NCBI GenBank assembly: GCA_026196615.1 | Contig: JAPHSW010000044.1 | Coordinates: 1-32,499, forward strand | Reading direction: 5' to 3' | DNA from: Gammaproteobacteria bacterium | Lineage (GTDB): Bacteria > Pseudomonadota > Gammaproteobacteria > GRL18 | Length of the DNA: 32,499 bases | Part shown: in pieces, positions 1 through 6,394 of the stretch | Numbering within the stretch: position 1 is the stretch's first letter | Layout of the letters: every line of letters begins with the position of its first letter | The notes under the pieces: generated by a model | What the model saw: only the letters and a program-made list of their open reading frames with translations | Database searches by the model: none | What the model was told of the DNA's origin: nothing | Translations under genes and position numbers: made by a program

Positions 1-96
1 CACGATAACGCCCTTGCCCTTTTCCTAGCCTTCGGCTCTGCGAATACCTGGCAGGAGGACTTACACCTCCCTAGTTTAGTGCCATGCCCGGCACAC
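1..96 (-). mobile_element. 5' end of a group IIC-type intron, cut by window edge
   Basis: On the minus strand the intron begins at 96 with GTGTG, the group II 5' consensus, and runs leftward out of the window. It matches the start of the intron at 1778-2510 at 91 of 96 positions. Stems of domain I are visible: a five-pair stem 54-58/66-70 and a small AGCC/GGCT hairpin. It sits in the R' box of an attC, with exon GT at 98-97. The rest of the intron, including any reverse transcriptase gene, lies outside the window, so I cannot say whether this copy is complete. Confidence 0.75.
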
Positions 97-220
97 ACGT
101 TGTCATCTCGGGAATTCTGGTCTCCCAGAGACTTAATTTTTGGTACGAAAGTTCAAATTAAACCTCAGGTTTTGAAAAATCGCTAAGACCAGAATTTCCC
201 TGAGCATGACTTTGTTATGT
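97..220 (-). other. attC site of cassette C (long, VCR-sized), split by intron
   Basis: Minus-strand attC after the gene at 215-643. R'' is ACATAAC (220-214); the L'' arm lies around 208-186 and the L' arm around 123-104. The arms pair almost perfectly around AGACCAGAATT, except that L'' carries three extra bases, the usual extrahelical bases that set recombination polarity. Only the GT of R' (98-97) remains before the intron starts. The length of about 124 nt resembles long attC sites of sedentary chromosomal integrons. The stop codon of the cassette gene overlaps R''. Confidence 0.75.
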
Positions 221-643
221 GATTGATACATATCTATAGTCAAAGTCGTATGGTGCACCATACAAAAAGCCATTCAACTTAGTGTCAAATGTTACTTGTG
301 CCCAGTCACCTGAAAAGTTTTCTAAATTCCATTTCGTTACTGAGCCATTTTTGTGTTTTAGAGTAACTACTGACTCATTAAGTGTTAATTCACCAAGTCC
401 ACTTTTTTTGAGGATTGGATTGCCACCCCACAAGCCAATAAATGGTATTTCTTTTCCTTGAAGTAAAATTACATTTCTAGTCTCATCAAAATCCCAGTCA
501 TCAATTTCGGTGACTTCACCAGAGTTAAGATTGTAGTAAACAAGATCTTCAAATGAAACAATATAAAAACACTTGTTTTCTGGAATAGAAAACCCCTGAC
601 TCCGTTCCATATATCCTGGATATTGTATTTTTTCTTCACTCAT
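215..643 (-). CDS. hypothetical protein of integron cassette C
   Basis: A 142-residue protein that I do not recognise. It has no signal peptide or membrane segment and looks beta-strand rich, with many aromatic residues, short charged turns and a WGGNP motif near the middle. The ATG at 643 is chosen because a longer reading (to 691) would run back through the attC site and the cassette junction. This start lies ten bases inside the cassette, close to the junction as in most cassettes, but I see no good ribosome binding site. The gene fills its cassette and its stop codon overlaps the R'' box of attC. Function cannot be inferred; a soluble accessory role is all the sequence allows. Confidence 0.65.
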   Translation of the reverse strand: MSEEKIQYPGYMERSQGFSIPENKCFYIVSFEDLVYYNLNSGEVTEIDDWDFDETRNVILLQGKEIPFIGLWGGNPILKKSGLGELTLNESVVTLKHKNGSVTKWNLENFSGDWAQVTFDTKLNGFLYGAPYDFDYRYVSIT

Positions 644-652
644 ATTTTTTTC

Positions 653-709
653 ACATAACGCCACGCTTTGTGGAGAGCGAAGCGATTCCATAACAGCGTA
701 TTGTTATGC
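653..709 (-). other. attC site of cassette B (57 bp)
   Basis: Minus-strand R'' GCATAAC (709-703), L'' GCTGTTATGGA, loop ATCGCTTCGCTC, L' TCCACAAAGC, R' GTTATGT (659-653). L'' and L' pair with one extra base in L'' and one mismatch, the signature of attC. The loop is identical to that of the attC at 1097-1153, so both belong to the same attC family. The R' bases TTATGT belong to the next cassette (C), whose own R'' is ACATAAC. Confidence 0.85.
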
Positions 710-740
710 GAATCTTTCAAAGATAATGACAAATTCATAT

Positions 741-1100
741 TCATTCAGATATTTTTAAAAACGATATGTACAAGCCACTGAGGCACATACATGCCACTAA
801 GAAATATAGGATAAAATTCTGAATTTTATCAATTGGCGTAGACTCATAAGTATAATGGTTAGTAGATGTGTATTTTGCAATTTTTTTCTTAGCCATTCGG
901 ACACCCCCAACCAAACCACCCATCACAGGAATGAACAGAAAAAAGAAATAGTAAACAATTTGATGCCAATCTTGTGAATCAATAAATCCCGTAGTTCTTC
1001 TAAAGTACCAAGACCCAAAAAAACTGATAAGAAAAGTGGCAAAAAAACAGATTAAGAATCCGATTATAAACGCAGGGAAATCAAATTTAGGTTCACGCAT
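741..1100 (-). CDS. small membrane protein of integron cassette B
   Basis: A 119-residue integral membrane protein of unknown family. Three hydrophobic segments are visible: about residues 9-29, 48-68 (which ends in a Gly-rich MGGLVGG stretch) and 95-113. A basic loop (MAKKKIAK) follows the second segment and should be cytoplasmic. The start codon lies inside the cassette junction: the ATG is part of R' GTTATGC, so recombination itself supplies the upstream context. No clear ribosome binding site is visible, and expression may depend on read-through from the upstream cassette. A phage-defence or toxin-antidote role would be a guess. Confidence 0.7.
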   Translation of the reverse strand: MREPKFDFPAFIIGFLICFFATFLISFFGSWYFRRTTGFIDSQDWHQIVYYFFFLFIPVMGGLVGGVRMAKKKIAKYTSTNHYTYESTPIDKIQNFILYFLVACMCLSGLYISFLKISE

Positions 1101-1153
1101 AACGCCGAGCTGTGCGGAGAGCGAAGCGATTCCGTACGAGCGTTTTGTTATGC
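1097..1153 (-). other. attC site of cassette A (57 bp)
   Basis: Minus-strand R'' GCATAAC (1153-1147), spacer AAAAC, L'' GCTCGTACGGA, loop ATCGCTTCGCTC, L' TCCGCACAGC, spacer TCGGC, R' GTTATGC (1103-1097). The arms pair with one extra C in L'' and one G/A mismatch. The position of the extra base gives the orientation: the cassettes read on the minus strand. Confidence 0.88.
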
Positions 1154-1750
1154 ATTTTGCTCAATTGGAAGTCCAAAATAGCAGCGCACAACCCTTTTTG
1201 CTGTTTGTAGCAAACCTTGATTTATTGTCGAGGAATGTATTTTTATAGCCATTGTCACTGATACTTGATCTTTAAGAAGGTCTTTAGATTCAAGACCATT
1301 TAGCTTAAGTAATTTAGCCATTAAAATTTCATCGGCTTTTGGTATATTAGCCGCTTGATAATACGCTGCGAAATTTTTATCTAATTGCTGGCCTGAATGC
1401 TTGCTGAGAAGTTCAGCTAATACGCCGCCACCAACCTCCATGCCTTGTATTAAAATGGTGTCTTCATAGATGGCAAGGTCAGTATCAGTGATTATTGACC
1501 AATGTAAATTGGCCCATGTGTAAGCTACGCCCTCTATAAATATACTGTCTTGGTTTGCAGCTTCGATGATGCCTTTTTCATGCAGCGTATTTTGTAAATG
1601 AAGACCACCATACAAACATAACTGATATATTGTGAATACAACCTGATCAGGTTGGATATTCGATAGGTTCAGTCTTTTCACAATGTTGTCAGGGGTCAAC
1701 TTTCGATACTCCTTGTAAAGATTCCCTCTTTTACTCTTCAGCCAGAACAT
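1148..1750 (-). CDS. hypothetical protein of integron cassette A
   Basis: A 200-residue protein that I do not recognise. It appears soluble and mostly helical, with no signal peptide. The N-terminus is basic (KSKRGNLYKEYRK), the middle has an aromatic patch (YTWANLHWS), a glycine run follows (EVGGGVLAELL), and the C-terminus is basic and Cys-containing. The ATG at 1750 lies 27 bases into the cassette, after an AAGG at suitable spacing, and the stop codon overlaps the R'' box of attC. The cassette starts at 1778 in the original array, where a group II intron now splits its junction. No function can be assigned. Confidence 0.65.
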   Translation of the reverse strand: MFWLKSKRGNLYKEYRKLTPDNIVKRLNLSNIQPDQVVFTIYQLCLYGGLHLQNTLHEKGIIEAANQDSIFIEGVAYTWANLHWSIITDTDLAIYEDTILIQGMEVGGGVLAELLSKHSGQQLDKNFAAYYQAANIPKADEILMAKLLKLNGLESKDLLKDQVSVTMAIKIHSSTINQGLLQTAKRVVRCYFGLPIEQNA

Positions 1751-1777
1751 AAGGTACTACCTTGGTTTGATTGCATA

Positions 1778-1852
1778 ATCGGGATAGGGAGATGCCTCAC
1801 AGCACCTCTCCTCCCACACCACCGGGCATACGGATCACGTACCACGGCGGTT
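1778..1852 (-). ncRNA. Group II intron domains V and VI
   Basis: Minus-strand domain V spans 1852-1818: the outer arms ACCGCCG and CGGTGGT pair with one G-U, and inner GTACG pairs with CGTAT, giving the 34-35 nt catalytic hairpin with a CGC-type triad. Domain VI follows with a GGGA/TCCC base stem and an unpaired A at 1785, seven bases before the 3' end, as expected for the branch point. The intron ends in AT. Confidence 0.75.
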
Positions 1853-2510
1853 CGATTGATTGATTTAAGTTAATTTGATTGTTATCCATTATATCCTTCG
1901 TAAAATAGAATTTCACATTTGTTTTGTGAGCTTTACGACCAAGCAGGGCTTGTTTCTATTGTGTTTAGGCTCTCTATAATGGGGCTGAAATAAGATTTAA
2001 ATCCATACATCCTATAACAACTACAAACTAATTAAACTGACTGTAGTATCAACTAAATTGAGCCAATATCGGTTTCACCGGGTCTGGTGCAGTACCATAT
2101 TCCAGCAATTAATTGACAGCCATTCAATCGTTCAGGCCTTCCTGAGACTTCAGTACTATGCCTTCTGCTGACTTCTGTATCTCGGTCAAACCCAATTGCT
2201 CAGGACTCAGTTCACTCCATGAACGAGATACAGACCTCCCGGGGTAAGACACTAAACTTTCATTGCGTAGATGCCGGATTTATAAAATATGCGTCAGATG
2301 CAGATGGAGGGCTTAATGGTCACGTGCCCACTGGCCCCACGCATATCACACCTCAGATCCGGTTTTTGTACATCACCCCACAATTTTGGATTGGACTTCC
2401 TTCAGACCCTATCTCACGATAACGCCCTTGCCCTTCTCCTAACCTTCGGCTCTGCGAATACCTGGCAAGAGGACTTGCACCTCTCTAGTTTAGTGCCATG
2501 CCCGGCACAC
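1778..2510 (-). mobile_element. Group IIC-type intron lacking its reverse transcriptase, inserted in attC
   Basis: A 733-nt intron on the minus strand, from GTGTG at 2510 to CCCGAT ending at 1778. Joining the flanks (GT at 2512-2511 and TATGC at 1777-1773) restores a perfect R' box, GTTATGC. The 5' part has domain I stems shared with the copy at 1-96. The 3' part has a domain V hairpin (1818-1852) and a domain VI with a candidate branch A at 1785. Between them about 0.3 kb of AT-rich sequence replaces the roughly 1.2-kb reverse transcriptase gene usual for this class. I find no RT motifs in any frame, so the element can move only with a protein supplied in trans. Confidence 0.8.
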
Positions 2511-2577
2511 ACGCCTGCATTTGCGGCTGGTTTGGAGCGCAGCGGAAAACCAGTCCGACAACATGCACTTGTTATAT
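2511..2577 (-). other. attC site of cassette D, split by the 733-nt intron
   Basis: Minus-strand R'' ATATAAC (2577-2571), L'' CATGTTGTCGGACTGGTTT, L' AAACCAGCCGCAAATG. The arms pair fully except for three extra bases (G, T, A) in L'', the extrahelical bases. GT at 2512-2511 is the first part of R'; the remaining TATGC is at 1777-1773 beyond the intron. The stop codon of the nuclease-like gene lies inside R''. Confidence 0.85.
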
Positions 2578-3558
2578 TTGATTTAGAAAATCTGGGACAA
2601 CTGCTGGCTCAATGTCAAAAATGTATTTAATAATGCCTGCTCTTAGGTTTTCTTCAATACCACTCCTGAAATCTAAGACACTTGAAATCGCAGTATCATG
2701 CCGCAGATGACTCCTCCAATGAACCTCGTCCTCTCGACCGTGAAAAGAGAGCAATCTAGTTAACGCCATATGAGCAAACATTCCCGATTCTTCATCAATT
2801 GTATTATGCATCAATACGTGTGAATCTGAGTGTGTTTCTGTTGTAGCAAGGTCCCAAGAATGGAATAGCTGCTGAGCAATAGGAGATAGATCTCTTATCT
2901 GCTCACGTTCCCCGTTAGTGAAATACACATCATCTATTACCATGTGCCAATTTTCTTGTAGCCCGTCATTTGTTTCGATACTTTCAATAAGTTTTTCTTT
3001 CTTAAAGCTAAGATGAACACCTGAATTGACTTGTGGAGTATATGAGAAGTCGCCCAAAATTTTACTCATTAAGCTATTTCTCATTGCGTCATTGAAGTTA
3101 AGATTGAAATTTTTCTTGGCTTTTGAAAAAACCTCTAAATCTACCAAGCTCCAAATACCGTACTTTCTCCAAGCAATTAAAACGGGCAACCCTAACAATT
3201 GACCATATGCCTTTAATTTAGATACGTAATCAGGCCTAAGAGACAAAACATTTTTCTCACAAGACTTAACTTCAATTAAAACAGTAGTATTCCCTGCACC
3301 ACGGACGTTAAAGTTTGCTAGTAAATCAGGAACCTGAAAGGTATTTTTAGAAGTAGTTGGGTACTGCTGTTGGTCTAATTTATGAACCAAATCGCATTGG
3401 CCTAGCCAGCCGCAGATAATTGAAAACTCGTCTTCTAATGGAAGACCTATATTAAGTCTATGTACTCTATCAGCGATACTCTTAGCGTCAGCCTCCCAGC
3501 CTAGCTGCTCTAGAGATTCGTGAACAAGCCTCTCTAAATCTAATGGTTTATCTTCCAA
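2572..3558 (-). CDS. Probable PD-(D/E)XK nuclease-fold protein, integron cassette D
   Basis: A 328-residue soluble protein. Residues 78-98 carry an Asp in VPD78LLANF followed by a strand with E96-V-K98 (LIEVKS), then a helix with Y118/Q120 leading into a hydrophobic strand (PVLIAWR). This spacing and strand-helix pattern is the PD-(D/E)XK phosphodiesterase core of restriction enzymes and Holliday-junction resolvases. Acidic residues 41-43 may supply the helix Glu of the fold. The C-terminal half (about 180-328) is unfamiliar and may recognise DNA or a partner. No methyltransferase is beside it. The ATG at 3558 lies 28 bases inside the cassette, with GGGAG upstream. A solitary nuclease in a cassette suggests anti-phage or anti-plasmid defence. 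The fold assignment is from motif reading only. Confidence 0.6.
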   Translation of the reverse strand: MEDKPLDLERLVHESLEQLGWEADAKSIADRVHRLNIGLPLEDEFSIICGWLGQCDLVHKLDQQQYPTTSKNTFQVPDLLANFNVRGAGNTTVLIEVKSCEKNVLSLRPDYVSKLKAYGQLLGLPVLIAWRKYGIWSLVDLEVFSKAKKNFNLNFNDAMRNSLMSKILGDFSYTPQVNSGVHLSFKKEKLIESIETNDGLQENWHMVIDDVYFTNGEREQIRDLSPIAQQLFHSWDLATTETHSDSHVLMHNTIDEESGMFAHMALTRLLSFHGREDEVHWRSHLRHDTAISSVLDFRSGIEENLRAGIIKYIFDIEPAVVPDFLNQI

Positions 3559-3580
3559 AGTGGCTCCCTATACGCAATAA

Positions 3581-3587
3581 ATATAAC
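3581..3587 (-). other. Cassette D 5' junction core site (GTTATAT)
   Basis: Minus-strand GTTATAT at 3587-3581 is exactly complementary to the R'' box (ATATAAC) of this cassette's attC at 2577-2571, as required for the two ends of one circular cassette. The bases from 3588 rightward are therefore the receiving site (attI or a secondary site). Just upstream is an imperfect hairpin, ATACGGAA/TTCCGTAT (3634-3627 with 3603-3596). No integrase gene follows in the window. Confidence 0.65.
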
Positions 3588-3624
3588 AGTTAAATATACG
3601 GAAACATGAATATTGGATAATAAC

Positions 3625-3640
3625 GATTCCGTATTTCTCT
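3625..3640. repeat. 16-bp direct repeat, copy 1
   Basis: GATTCCGTATTTCTCT here is repeated exactly at 3958-3973, 333 bp away. It lies 38 bp from the outer cassette junction, and its TTCCGTAT also pairs with ATACGGAA at 3596-3603. Confidence 0.6.
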
Positions 3641-3883
3641 TTTCAATATTATTGCCTATTGAAATAAATTTTTCATTTTTTCCAGTCAGTCTTATCCGAC
3701 AAAAAAGCTATTTTTTAAAAAATATTTCTTTAAATCACTCTAAAAATAAATTACTCATTATTTGAAGCTTATTTTCATTAAAACTAACCTTATGATAATT
3801 ATAGTGTTATAAGGATCATATAAAATTACAAGTAGACTCGACTCTGATAAAGCTTTTTATAATAGTTTAAAAACAAAACAAGT

Positions 3884-3908
3884 TATATCATTCATTTTGA
3901 ATGATATA
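3884..3908. repeat. Perfect 11-bp inverted repeat with 3-nt loop
   Basis: TATATCATTCA pairs with TGAATGATATA around TTT. It lies between the two 16-bp direct repeats. No T-run follows, so a terminator is not clear; it could be an operator or part of a small inserted element. Confidence 0.5.
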
Positions 3909-3957
3909 TTAGAGCAACTTCAGCTCAAAAACTAAAATATCAAAAAGCAGAAAACAA

Positions 3958-3973
3958 GATTCCGTATTTCTCT
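3958..3973. repeat. 16-bp direct repeat, copy 2
   Basis: Exact second copy of the repeat at 3625-3640. On the minus strand it is preceded by GGGTTATTAC, unlike the first copy, so the two copies differ in context. Confidence 0.6.
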
Positions 3974-4078
3974 GTAATAACCCGCGAAGAAGATATTCAA
4001 GACCATTGATAAACAAAAAAAGCCCAACAGTCACTTTTCCGCAAAAAAAGAAACTGCCAGGCCTTTATTAAAAGAATA

Positions 4079-4125
4079 CTGAGCCCAAGGAGGAGGGAGG
4101 CTCAGAATGGCTCTTAAAAAGAGCC
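4079..4125 (-). terminator. Two hairpins after the truncated oxidoreductase gene
   Basis: GGCTCTT/AAGAGCC (4109-4115 with 4119-4125, loop of 3) directly follows the stop codon at 4129. A second stem, CTGAGCC/GGCTCAG (4079-4085 with 4099-4105), comes next. Neither has a strong T-run right after it on the minus strand, so termination is likely but not certain. Confidence 0.45.
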
Positions 4126-4128
4126 TAA

Positions 4129-4656
4129 TTAAGTGATATTACGTGGTGCAAAGGACATGCCTCGGAAGTCTTTCTTGAACTCAGACTTGCCGATTTTCTT
4201 GATTTCACCTACATCCATTTTGTAATTGTAGTTACCTGAAATATTATCAGGGACACGAATTGTTAATGAGTTAGTAGGCTGTTTCATATCAAGGAAGTTG
4301 CCGTACATTGCCCCCTTCTTGGTTGTTGGTGTCACAAGAACAACCGCAGAAATTGACGCTTTATCAAGTTTAATATGGCCGTTCTTCATCAGTTCAGAGA
4401 ACTGGAAGTCTTTACCATGAACACCCCAAATAGTGTCTTTGAAAACAGGTACACGATCAGGGTACATCATGACCATATCACCTGATTCAATACCACGTAC
4501 TTTGGCATCATCTGGATGAAGTTCTACCCAGTTTCCAGGCCAACGCTGCATGATGTATTCACGACGTTCAACATCATCAAAACCAGATCGCCAGACTTCG
4601 TTGACACGTCCATTGCTGACCCACAACTCATCTTTCTTAGGTGATAACCATTCCAA
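4129..4656 (-). pseudogene. C-terminal remnant of a molybdopterin oxidoreductase (arsenite oxidase/iodate reductase type)
   Basis: About 175 residues, matching only the C-terminal molybdopterin-dinucleotide-binding domain of DMSO-reductase-family catalytic subunits. The early WVSNGRVNEVW segment, RWPGNWVELHPDDA, GIESGD and the final MSFAPR region are typical of AioA/IdrA-like enzymes. Full-length relatives are over 800 residues, so the Fe-S and active-site parts are absent. The only possible start is TTG at 4656. The frame stays open upstream to 4674 with sequence that still looks like the family (FGDLLEW), and then a stop occurs. This is best read as a 5'-truncated relic left by a deletion or rearrangement. 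Whether the parent acted on arsenite, iodate or another oxyanion cannot be told from this domain. Confidence 0.65.
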
Positions 4657-4720
4657 CAGGTCACCAAATAGGAGTTATTTTCATCGAAGGATAAAAAGAG
4701 AAGATTTAAAACGTTATTAT

Positions 4721-4963
4721 TTATAGAGAATATTTGTCTTTGTGTTTTTGTTTACGCTGATTTGCGATGTTTAAGACATCATGTTGTTCTTCATCAGACA
4801 TTTGAGTCCATTTCATAATTTCATCAACACTTCTAAAACAACCAAGACAAATATCATGGTCATCAAGACAACAGTTTCTGATGCATGGAGAACGGCTATC
4901 TTTTCTAACAAACTTTCTGGTTCCTAAAATTGGATATCTCAGTTTTCCATTCTTGTATATCAT
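4721..4963 (-). CDS. DUF1289 family protein
   Basis: An 80-residue protein with the DUF1289 signature: SPC27IRNC31 followed by LDDHDIC39LGC42 and then FRSVDEIMKW. The four spaced cysteines suggest a metal or Fe-S site, but the biochemical role of the family is unknown. The C-terminus is rich in Lys and Gln. The gene starts 15 bp after the stop of the upstream erythromycin-esterase-like gene on the same strand, so the two are probably co-transcribed. Confidence 0.85.
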   Translation of the reverse strand: MIYKNGKLRYPILGTRKFVRKDSRSPCIRNCCLDDHDICLGCFRSVDEIMKWTQMSDEEQHDVLNIANQRKQKHKDKYSL

Positions 4964-4978
4964 TTGTTTATTAGTCCA

Positions 4979-6394
4979 TTAATTATTTTTTAAAGCAATC
5001 GTGGGTGTTGTTGTGTTAATAAAAATGATGGCATTAAACTGATCGCTTAAATGAGTATAAGTATAATGAGAATCCATTTCATCGTCTGGCCGATAGACCA
5101 CTCCAACATGACGTTGCAGTCTGGTTTGATTTAATAACTGATAGATTTCTTCAGACTCATGAAGGTCAATCAAAAAATGTGAAATACCCAATGAATGAAA
5201 AAGTGCTTCATTACTATCAGGGTGTGCATTGCGTAATTTTTTTATTTTTGTCGGACTATTCCAGTCATCCGCAGCAGCAACCCCTCCATTATACGTCAAC
5301 ATACCAATAGAAAACATCTTTTCTCCAAAAGTCTGTCGCATCAATTGACCAATGTTAAGTTGATGACTTTTAATCATTTCAGTCACCCGAGCATCACCAA
5401 GATGCGAATTATGTGCCCAGACAATTGTTTTAGGCTGTTTTAAGTGTTTATAAACAGCCAGAAAGGATTCCATCATATGTAAATCACGTTGATTCCAGGA
5501 AGCTGAATCATCACCTGTCTTATATTGAATACGAAAGCTTTTTTCAGTATTTCGAATGATTCGAGCATTTTCCTGCGCATAAAAAAATGCCTCCTTATCA
5601 ATGAATTCATACTCATCAGGACAAGGAAGTCGACAATCAGAAAAATCACGAAATTGTTCAACAGCTGCTAACTCACAACTTAATGCTGGGTTCTTAGCAA
5701 CTGCTTTTCCATAGTGGTGTAAATTGTTATTAAAACGACTAAAACAGGCATAGCGTTGATAAGCCTGTTGAGCAGCCAGAGGAGAAAACATTTGCAGATA
5801 ATCAATAACCGCTTGTTTGGAGCGTTCAAAGCTATAAATATCTATACCATGTAAACTGACCTTTTGCTCTCCTTCCGGCATCTGATCATTATATTTTTTT
5901 AACCACTTGATAAAGTTGAGCATTGCCACATTGCCCCAAAGCCAGGCTCCTTGTGGATTCCTAACTTCTAATGCCTGTCTTGCCGTAATAGGTATTAATG
6001 AGTGAACATATTGATTTATACGGTGAACATTGGGCAAGTCACCTTCAAGTACAATGAGTTTAAAATTTTTTTCCTGTATCAGTTTTTTACTGATATTTAT
6101 TCTTTGTTGATAAAACTCATAAGTACCATGTGTCGAATCTCCAATTAGCACATAAGGTAGTGAGCCTATAAGTTCAAGCATTCTAGTTGAATCATCCAGG
6201 CTGCTTAATGGAACAACAGATTTTTTTAATATAGATATCTGGGAGCCGACTAAAGGTGAAGATGGACTTTGTTGGTTATTTAAAGCGTGTGCTTTAAAAG
6301 AAAGCGCAACAATTAGAAGCAGAGTAAAGCTAAGAAAAAGATCATAACGAACACGCCTGGTTGCTGTCATTTTATTAAGCCTATATTTAAGCAT
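4979..6394 (-). CDS. Erythromycin esterase family protein, exported
   Basis: A 471-residue member of the erythromycin esterase (Ere) family. An N-terminal hydrophobic stretch (about 18-34) ending in KAHA looks like a signal peptide, so the protein should be periplasmic or membrane anchored. Family motifs are present: GDSTHGTYEF with His89, IVLEGD with Glu117, HGIDIYSF near 182-189, a WNQRDLHM segment near 300, and VWAHNSHLGDA with His328 and His331. These correspond to the conserved His/Glu/His residues of the hydrolase site. The usual GE-x-x-HG is GD-x-x-HG here. Many chromosomal relatives have no proven macrolide activity, and the substrate may not be a macrolide. Although ere genes are known as cassettes, this one has no attC. 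A second possible start is Met9. Confidence 0.85.
   Translation of the reverse strand: MLKYRLNKMTATRRVRYDLFLSFTLLLIVALSFKAHALNNQQSPSSPLVGSQISILKKSVVPLSSLDDSTRMLELIGSLPYVLIGDSTHGTYEFYQQRINISKKLIQEKNFKLIVLEGDLPNVHRINQYVHSLIPITARQALEVRNPQGAWLWGNVAMLNFIKWLKKYNDQMPEGEQKVSLHGIDIYSFERSKQAVIDYLQMFSPLAAQQAYQRYACFSRFNNNLHHYGKAVAKNPALSCELAAVEQFRDFSDCRLPCPDEYEFIDKEAFFYAQENARIIRNTEKSFRIQYKTGDDSASWNQRDLHMMESFLAVYKHLKQPKTIVWAHNSHLGDARVTEMIKSHQLNIGQLMRQTFGEKMFSIGMLTYNGGVAAADDWNSPTKIKKLRNAHPDSNEALFHSLGISHFLIDLHESEEIYQLLNQTRLQRHVGVVYRPDDEMDSHYTYTHLSDQFNAIIFINTTTPTIALKNN

Larger units (their letters stand above)
3588..4128. other. Gene-free AT-rich region flanking the cassette array
   Basis: No convincing ORF on either strand. 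It holds the presumed receiving site of the array at its left end, a 16-bp direct repeat (3625-3640 and 3958-3973), an 11-bp-stem hairpin (3884-3908), and two hairpins at the right end after the truncated oxidoreductase gene. There is no intI-like ORF, so either the integrase is outside the window, it was lost, or the cassettes were placed at a secondary site. Confidence 0.5.

Noticed and set aside
644-691. Longer N-terminus for the cassette C protein
   Set aside because: It would be translated from the attC arms of the upstream cassette, which is not part of the cassette gene.
1036-1248. Plus-strand ORF of 70 codons
   Set aside because: It runs antisense through cassette B's start, the attC and cassette A's end; a shadow of real features.
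1-2513. The near-identical segments at 1-96 and 2415-2510 as IS ends or a CRISPR-like repeat
   Set aside because: They have a group II 5' end, paired stems and exon junctions at attC, with no inverted ends, transposase or spacer pattern.
2219-2630. Plus-strand open frames across this stretch
   Set aside because: They are antisense to the group II intron and to the attC of cassette D. The open frames come from structured RNA sequence and have no coding signals or ribosome binding sites.
4979-6394. Erythromycin-esterase gene as another integron cassette
   Set aside because: ere genes are known as cassettes, but there is no attC or GTT core pair around this gene, and it is in an operon with a DUF1289 gene.
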